Shown piece by piece: positions 5,988 through 10,093 of a stretch of DNA of 10,093 nt. The stretch lies in NCBI GenBank assembly GCA_964474655.1, contig CAYYTU010000087.1, forward strand, positions 1-10,093, given 5' to 3'. Made by a program: the position numbers and the translations under genes. The notes below the pieces were generated by a model, which searched no databases, had not been told where the DNA came from, and saw nothing but the letters and a program-made list of their open reading frames with translations. The DNA comes from CAYYTU01 sp964474655 (GTDB lineage Bacteria > Chloroflexota > Anaerolineae > B4-G1). How positions within the stretch are numbered: the stretch's first letter is position 1; each line of letters opens with the position of its first letter.

Positions 5988-6719
5988 CTAATCCAGGCGC
6001 CGGTGCAGGATTGCGGTGGCGAGGGCGAAGAGTGCCACGCTGAAGAACGTCAGCACGGCCAGATTGAGCCCCAGGATCGGGGATGTCTCTCTCAACAGCG
6101 CCACCTCCAACGCCTCCACCGCGTAGGTCAGGGGGAACAGCCGTGCTACCGTGGGCAGGACGCCGGGCAGTTGTTCCAGCGGCACGAAGACGCCACAGAG
6201 GAAGATCATCGGGAAGCGGATGGCGTTGGCCAGGGTCTGGGCCTCGAAGACCTCGTTCACCATCACCGAGACCAGCGCCCCCAGGGTGGAGAACGCGGCG
6301 GTGGAGAAGAGCAAGACCACGAAGGCGAGGGGCAGCCGCCAGAGAAGCAATCCGAAGCCGACGCTCACTCCGACCAGCACCACCGCGCTGATGGTCAGCC
6401 CGAACAGCATGCCGCCCAGCACCTTGCCCGCCAGCATCGCCGGCAGGGTCAGCGGCGCCAGCAGCAGCCGCTCCAGGGCACCGGTGCGCCGCTCGAAGGT
6501 GATCACGATGGCCTCCATTGAGGTGGCGCTGAAGAGCGCGGTCATCGCCACCAGGCCCGGGACCAGCGAGCGCAGATCGCCGGGCGTGCGCACCGCAAAG
6601 GCCAAAATCAGGGCGCCGGGGAACAACATGCCCCAACTGATGTTGGGCGGCTTGAAGTAGTAGGCCCGCATATCCTTCCAGGCCACGTAGAGCAATCCCC
6701 GCAGGCTATCGCGCCACAT
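5988..6719 (-). CDS. ABC-2 type transporter permease (second pair)
   Basis: An integral membrane subunit of 243 residues with about six hydrophobic segments, the usual ABC-2 topology. It opens with 'YVAWKDMRAYYFKPPN' before TM1, and a cytosolic loop carries ITFERRTGALERLLLAPL, the ERRTG(T/A) coupling motif of ABC-2 permeases. The last loops hold 'GVFVPLEQLPGVL' and 'LFPLTYAVEAL', also typical. It is paralogous to the permease at 7668-8408, with the same KD.R.Y.FK.PN and ERRTG positions. Two adjacent Met codons (6722 and 6719) are possible. SD GGAGGG (complement of 6725-6730) gives 2 nt to the first and 5 nt to the second, so 6719 is chosen. The start overlaps the stop of its ATPase, indicating translational coupling. 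It is the last gene of the minus-strand operon. The substrate is unknown. Confidence 0.93.
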   Translation of the reverse strand: MWRDSLRGLLYVAWKDMRAYYFKPPNISWGMLFPGALILAFAVRTPGDLRSLVPGLVAMTALFSATSMEAIVITFERRTGALERLLLAPLTLPAMLAGKVLGGMLFGLTISAVVLVGVSVGFGLLLWRLPLAFVVLLFSTAAFSTLGALVSVMVNEVFEAQTLANAIRFPMIFLCGVFVPLEQLPGVLPTVARLFPLTYAVEALEVALLRETSPILGLNLAVLTFFSVALFALATAILHRRLD

Positions 6720-7660
6720 CATCGCCCTCCTTTCTCGGCCAGCATCACCTCGGCGCTCAGGCCGGTCAGCTCGATGAAGGCATCCTCCAGCGTGGGCCGC
6801 ACCGTGTCGATACTCACGATCTCGCGCCCGGAGGCCTCGGCCTGTTCCAGCGCCGCCCGCAGCCCAGGGATGCCGTCCTCGCCGTGCAATCGAACGCGCT
6901 CGGTCGCCAGCGAGTCGCAGTAGCGTATCTCCACCATCGCCTCTCCGTCCGCGACCCGTCCCTTGAGCCCCGCCACTGTGTCGCAGGCCACGATGTGGCC
7001 ATCCACGAGCAGGGCCACCCGGTCGGCCAGGCGCTCGGCCTCCTCCAGGTAGTGAGTGGTGAGGAAGATGGTCACGCCTTCCCCGCGCAGCCGCTCGATG
7101 AGGGCCCGCAACCCGTGGGCGGCCACCACGTCCAGTCCCGAGGTGGGCTCGTCCAGGAAGAGGATCTGGGGGCGATGGACGAGCGCGGCGGCCACGGTGA
7201 GGGCTCGCTTCATCCCCTTGGATAGTTTGCCGAAGGGCGTTTCGCGCTTCCTCTCCAGGCGGAAGCGCCGGAGCAGCGCGTCGGCGCGGGCGCCTCGCTC
7301 GCGGCGCGGCACGCCGTACAATTGCCCCATGAAGATCAGGTTCTCCCGCGCCGAGAGCTCGTTGTAGAGATTTGAGCGCTCCGGCACCACGCCGATCTGC
7401 TTCTTGATGCGCGGCAGGTCGCGCGCCAGATCCAGGCCCAGCACGCGAGCCTGACCGGCATCGGGGCGGGTCAGGCCGGTCAGCATGCGAATGGTGGTGG
7501 TCTTGCCGGCGCCGTTTGGACCGAGGAAGCCGAAGACCTCGCCAGACGGAACCTGGAAGTCGATATCGTCCACGGCCAACACGCCCTCGTCGGGCCGGCC
7601 GTAGCGCTTGGTCAAACCTTGGACTGCAATTGCCGAAGATGGTTCAGGTGTGAATGTCAT
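6719..7660 (-). CDS. ABC-2 type transporter ATP-binding protein (second pair)
   Basis: A cytoplasmic ATPase of 313 residues, DrrA/NatA class. Motifs: Walker A GPNGAGKTT (47-55), Q-loop position occupied by Glu94 (GVVPERSNL), signature LSKGM (146-150), Walker B ILFLDEPTSGLD with Glu171, and H-loop His203 (TTHYLEEAE). The C-terminal domain ends VRPTLEDAFIELTGLSAE, usual for this class. The N-terminus carries RYGRPDEGVLAVD, shared with the ATPase at 8405-9415. ATG 7660 is chosen because it lies 7 nt after the upstream permease stop (7668-7670) and directly precedes the first beta strand. An in-frame extension to 7738 would overlap that permease and add a Cys/Ser-rich stretch with no family match. 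The SD is weak (AGGCC), so reinitiation from the upstream gene is likely. Partner: the permease at 5988-6719. Confidence 0.95.
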   Translation of the reverse strand: MTFTPEPSSAIAVQGLTKRYGRPDEGVLAVDDIDFQVPSGEVFGFLGPNGAGKTTTIRMLTGLTRPDAGQARVLGLDLARDLPRIKKQIGVVPERSNLYNELSARENLIFMGQLYGVPRRERGARADALLRRFRLERKRETPFGKLSKGMKRALTVAAALVHRPQILFLDEPTSGLDVVAAHGLRALIERLRGEGVTIFLTTHYLEEAERLADRVALLVDGHIVACDTVAGLKGRVADGEAMVEIRYCDSLATERVRLHGEDGIPGLRAALEQAEASGREIVSIDTVRPTLEDAFIELTGLSAEVMLAEKGGR

Positions 7661-7667
7661 ATCTGGC

Positions 7668-8408
7668 CTATATTTCTTGTCTTCCCAGCACCCAATGGGT
7701 GATGGCGAGAAAGACGATACCGTAAACCAACAGAACACCGAGGGCTGTGACGTATGTGGGGCCGTTGAGAGGTCCGTTTACCGCCTGGCTCAGTGCATCT
7801 ATTGAGTAGGGGAGCGGCAGCAGCCGGGCGAGAATCCGCCACCACCCTGGCGCATCCCTCAGCGGAGCAAAGGCTCCGGACAGAAATACGATGAAGATGC
7901 GCACGACGGTCGCCGGCGGCATGGCCTGCGGCACATCCCGGAACGGCGCGGCCAGGCAGAGGCCGAAGCCAGAGAAGCAGAATGAGGAGAATAGAGCAGC
8001 GAGGGAGAATGAAATCAGGTTAGGCTGCAAGGGCAAGAAGACCAGCGCCACCGCTATATAAATTGACGCCAGAACCAGCCCAAATATCACGCCGGCCAGT
8101 GTCTTCCCCAGTACGATGATCAGCGGTGTCACGGGGGTCGCCAGCAAGGTGTGCATCGTCCCGGTCCTTCTCTCCAAAGGCAAGGAGACGGCCTGGATTG
8201 CCCCAGCGCCGAAGAAGATAGCGATAGCCGCCAATCTTGGGATAACTTCGGTCAGCTCGACCGGTCTGTCCAGCGTGAACGCCCAGTAGAGGACAAGTGG
8301 TAGGAACAACCCGAACGTCAGGTTGGGGCCCTTAAAGAAGTAGACACGGGCGTCTTTCTCGGCGATCCATAGCGTTTTCTTCAGCGCAGCTGTCCATCTC
8401 CGAATCAT
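7668..8408 (-). CDS. ABC-2 type transporter permease (first pair)
   Basis: A membrane subunit of 246 residues with about six hydrophobic segments. It shows WIAEKDARVYFFKGPN before TM1, SLPLERRTGTMHTLLATPV in the first cytosolic loop, and 'LSGAFAPLRDAPGWW' then 'LLPLPYSIDALSQ' near the C-terminal helices, all ABC-2 permease features. It is a paralog of the permease ending at 5988. SD GGGGGA (complement of 8414-8419) lies 5 nt before ATG 8408. The ATG overlaps the TGA of its ATPase as ATGA, so the pair is translationally coupled. Base composition is less GC-rich at third positions than in the 5988-6719 permease. It probably pairs with that permease to form a heterodimeric channel; this is inferred from the operon. 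Confidence 0.93.
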   Translation of the reverse strand: MIRRWTAALKKTLWIAEKDARVYFFKGPNLTFGLFLPLVLYWAFTLDRPVELTEVIPRLAAIAIFFGAGAIQAVSLPLERRTGTMHTLLATPVTPLIIVLGKTLAGVIFGLVLASIYIAVALVFLPLQPNLISFSLAALFSSFCFSGFGLCLAAPFRDVPQAMPPATVVRIFIVFLSGAFAPLRDAPGWWRILARLLPLPYSIDALSQAVNGPLNGPTYVTALGVLLVYGIVFLAITHWVLGRQEI

Positions 8409-9415
8409 TCGCTTCCCCCACGATCGCTCTGACGGACACGCCTGTCCTCAGCTGCCATGGCCTCCGGATGGAGCCCGGTAAGCGCGACAAAAGCATCCTC
8501 CAACGAGGGCCGCGTCGTGTTGAGCGCCACGATCTTTAGACCGCTTTCCCTGGCCAGGTCCACCAGCCGAGGCAAGGCCTCTGACGGGTCCTGCACGTAC
8601 AACCTCGCTCGTTCACCAAATAGGATCACTTCATCGACGTGGTCAAGCTGCTGAAGCCTGCGAGATATCCCATCCACTACGTGGTTGAACGAGGCCTCGA
8701 TGATCTCTTTCCTCGGCACCAGGCCCTTGAGCGCCTCTGGGGTATCTACCGTGACGATTCTGCCCTGATTGATGATCGCAATGCGCCGGCATAGCCGATC
8801 GGCCTCTTCGATGTTGTGGGTGGTGAGGAAGATCGTCACCCCGCTTTCGTTCAGTTCACGCAGCATCTGGCGGATGCGTCGGGCGCTCCGTACGTCCAGG
8901 CCAGTGGTCGGCTCGTCCAAGAAGAGAATCCGCGGCTCGTGGATCAGGGCCGCGGCGATCATCAACCGTTTCCGTTGCCCGGTGGAAAAAGTGGCTGTAC
9001 GGCGGTGACGACTATCGTACAAGCCTAAAAAATGCAACAACGCCTCCGCCCGCTCGATTCTCTTTTTCCTGGGCATACCGTGCAGCTTCGCCACGAAGCT
9101 GAGGTTATCCCACGCGCTCATCTCACCGTATAGATTAGCGACGTCCGACACCACTCCGATCTGTTCCTTCACCTCAACCAAGCGGCGGGCGACATCAATT
9201 CCACCAATACTCATCGTACCCGCCGTGGGCCTGGTCAGGCCGATCAGCATGCGGATGGTGGTGGTCTTGCCGGCCCCGTTTGGTCCCAGGAAGCCGAAGA
9301 TCTCTCCCTGGCGCACCTGGAAGGCGATGTGATCCACGGCCAACACGCCCTCGTCGGGCCGACCGTAACGCTTGGTCAGGCCCTCGACCGCGATCGCAGA
9401 GACTTTCTCATTCAT
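8405..9415 (-). CDS. ABC-2 type transporter ATP-binding protein (first pair)
   Basis: A cytoplasmic ATPase of 336 residues. Motifs: Walker A GPNGAGKTT (44-52), Q-loop position held by Asp91 (GVVSDVANL) instead of Gln, signature FSTGQ (143-147), Walker B ILFLDEPTTGLD with Glu168, and H-loop His200 (TTHNIEEAD). The C-terminal domain ends TRPSLEDAFVALTGLHPE, followed by a charged tail of about 18 residues. It is a paralog of the ATPase at 6719-7660; both have the RYGRPDEGVLAVD N-terminus. The start at ATG 9415 lies inside the last codons of the upstream molybdate-transporter gene (8-nt overlap), with a loosely spaced AGAGGA about 11 nt upstream. An ATG at 9445 would add ten residues read out of frame from that gene and has no SD. 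Confidence 0.95.
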   Translation of the reverse strand: MNEKVSAIAVEGLTKRYGRPDEGVLAVDHIAFQVRQGEIFGFLGPNGAGKTTTIRMLIGLTRPTAGTMSIGGIDVARRLVEVKEQIGVVSDVANLYGEMSAWDNLSFVAKLHGMPRKKRIERAEALLHFLGLYDSRHRRTATFSTGQRKRLMIAAALIHEPRILFLDEPTTGLDVRSARRIRQMLRELNESGVTIFLTTHNIEEADRLCRRIAIINQGRIVTVDTPEALKGLVPRKEIIEASFNHVVDGISRRLQQLDHVDEVILFGERARLYVQDPSEALPRLVDLARESGLKIVALNTTRPSLEDAFVALTGLHPEAMAAEDRRVRQSDRGGSE

Positions 9416-10093
9416 CGGACAGGGATTCCTCTCCCGGCAGGACATCGGACAGAGAGCGCGGCAGATTGCCCCGGCGCTCCAGCGCCCGCAACAGCTGCGT
9501 CACGCCGAGCCCGATCACGAAGCCCACCACCATATTGGTGACCACCGAGATGGCCGCCGTCGCCAGCGCCAGCGCCAACTTCCAGCCGCGCAGCCTCACC
9601 GCTCCCTTGCCCAACTGCACCCCCACCATGAACATCATCCCCCCGATCAGCGGCATGGGAAAAGCGCTCAGAATGCTGGCGATGGAGCGGCTCAGAAAGA
9701 GGCCCAGCGAGATCTCGATCAGTCCCTCCAGGATCGGCGTGCCGCCGGTGCGGGCCCCGAAATAATATTGCCCGGCCAGCCCCTGCGCGCCGTGGCACAT
9801 GGGCATCCCGCCGAAGAAGGAGCCGATCACGTTCATAGCACCCATGTTGAGCATCAGTTTGCGCTCGCTGACCGCCTTATCTGGAAAGTAATCGCGGATC
9901 AGGGCCGCCGCGGCGATCACGGCGTTGGTGATAGAAAGGGGAATCTGGGCGAATCCGGCCAGCACCATCGCCTCCCACATCTCGTCCAGGCGGGGGATGG
10001 TGAGCGGTGGCAGGGTGACGTCGAAGACAACCACCTCTTGGAGCTCCCCGCGCCAGGCCATCAGGCCCACGCCCAGGGCCATGATCACGAGCG
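9408..10093 (-). CDS. MOT1-family molybdate/sulfate-type transporter, C-terminal part (5' end outside window)
   Basis: An open frame runs from the window edge (first full codon, Leu, at 10091-10089) to TGA at 9408-9410, giving 228 residues of a polytopic membrane protein. The block GSFFGGMPMCHGAQGLAGQY followed by FGARTGGTPILEGL matches the second signature of the MOT1 molybdate transporter family (SulP relatives), and LAGFAQIPLSITNAVIAAAAL with DYFPDKAVSERKL matches the preceding conserved region. Several more TM segments follow (PMPLIGGMMFMVGVQLG; LALALATAAISVVTNMVVG), then a short polar tail. The first MOT1 signature would lie off the window. A GTG at 10088 is not the true start, since the conserved N-terminal half must lie upstream. 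Its 3' end overlaps the next ATPase start by 8 nt, which places it in the same operon as the ABC exporter genes. Confidence 0.9.
   Translation of the reverse strand, partial: LVIMALGVGLMAWRGELQEVVVFDVTLPPLTIPRLDEMWEAMVLAGFAQIPLSITNAVIAAAALIRDYFPDKAVSERKLMLNMGAMNVIGSFFGGMPMCHGAQGLAGQYYFGARTGGTPILEGLIEISLGLFLSRSIASILSAFPMPLIGGMMFMVGVQLGKGAVRLRGWKLALALATAAISVVTNMVVGFVIGLGVTQLLRALERRGNLPRSLSDVLPGEESLSDE

Noticed and set aside
5965..6660. Other long frames over the last permease on both strands (5965-6636 minus, 5970-6521 and 6151-6660 plus)
   Set aside because: These conflict with the permease frame, which has clear TM segments and the ERRTG motif. Their composition (Arg/Ala/Gln-rich or Ser/Arg-rich) is typical of shadow frames.
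7661..7738. N-terminal extension of the second minus-strand ATPase
   Set aside because: It would overlap the upstream permease by about 70 nt and adds a Cys/Ser-rich stretch without family support; ATG 7660 gives a standard N-terminus.

Overview
The window is GC-rich bacterial DNA, densely packed with transport genes around a two-gene RNA-repair cassette. The organism cannot be named from sequence alone. High GC, Shine-Dalgarno (SD) led bacterial genes, tandem DrrA/NatA-type ABC-2 systems, an archease-RtcB pair, a MOT1-type molybdate transporter and degenerate 7-bp repeats between genes are together compatible with a Chloroflexota (Anaerolineae-like) bacterium. That assignment is inference only.

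Layout. Plus strand, 1-3902: the last 59 codons of an ABC ATPase, a complete second ABC ATPase, then two tandem paralogous HlyD-type membrane fusion proteins (MFPs), the first held by a TM helix and the second by a lipoprotein signal. All three internal junctions of this operon carry degenerate 7-bp repeats. They fill the gap after the first stop codon, swallow the stop of the second gene, and supply the signal-peptide n-region codons of the fourth gene. A weak hairpin with a T-tract follows. Plus strand, 4026-5914: a good sigma70-like promoter directly abuts an archease gene, which is followed by rtcB (RNA 3'-phosphate/5'-OH ligase).

Minus strand, 10093-5988: the 3' part of a MOT1-family molybdate transporter overlaps the first of two ATPase + ABC-2 permease pairs (9415-7668 and 7660-5988). 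The two pairs are paralogs and form one tightly coupled transcription unit with overlaps or gaps of 8 nt or less, so they probably make a heteromeric exporter. This unit converges on rtcB, with 73 bp between stop codons.

How the genes work together: the plus-strand ATPases and MFPs look like part of a YbhGFSR-like export system whose permeases are not in the window. The minus-strand genes give a complete ABC-2 exporter (two ATPases, two permeases) coupled to a molybdate-type permease. Archease activates RtcB. No gene-free stretch exceeds 123 bp, and no rRNA, tRNA, CRISPR array, IS element or transposase was seen.
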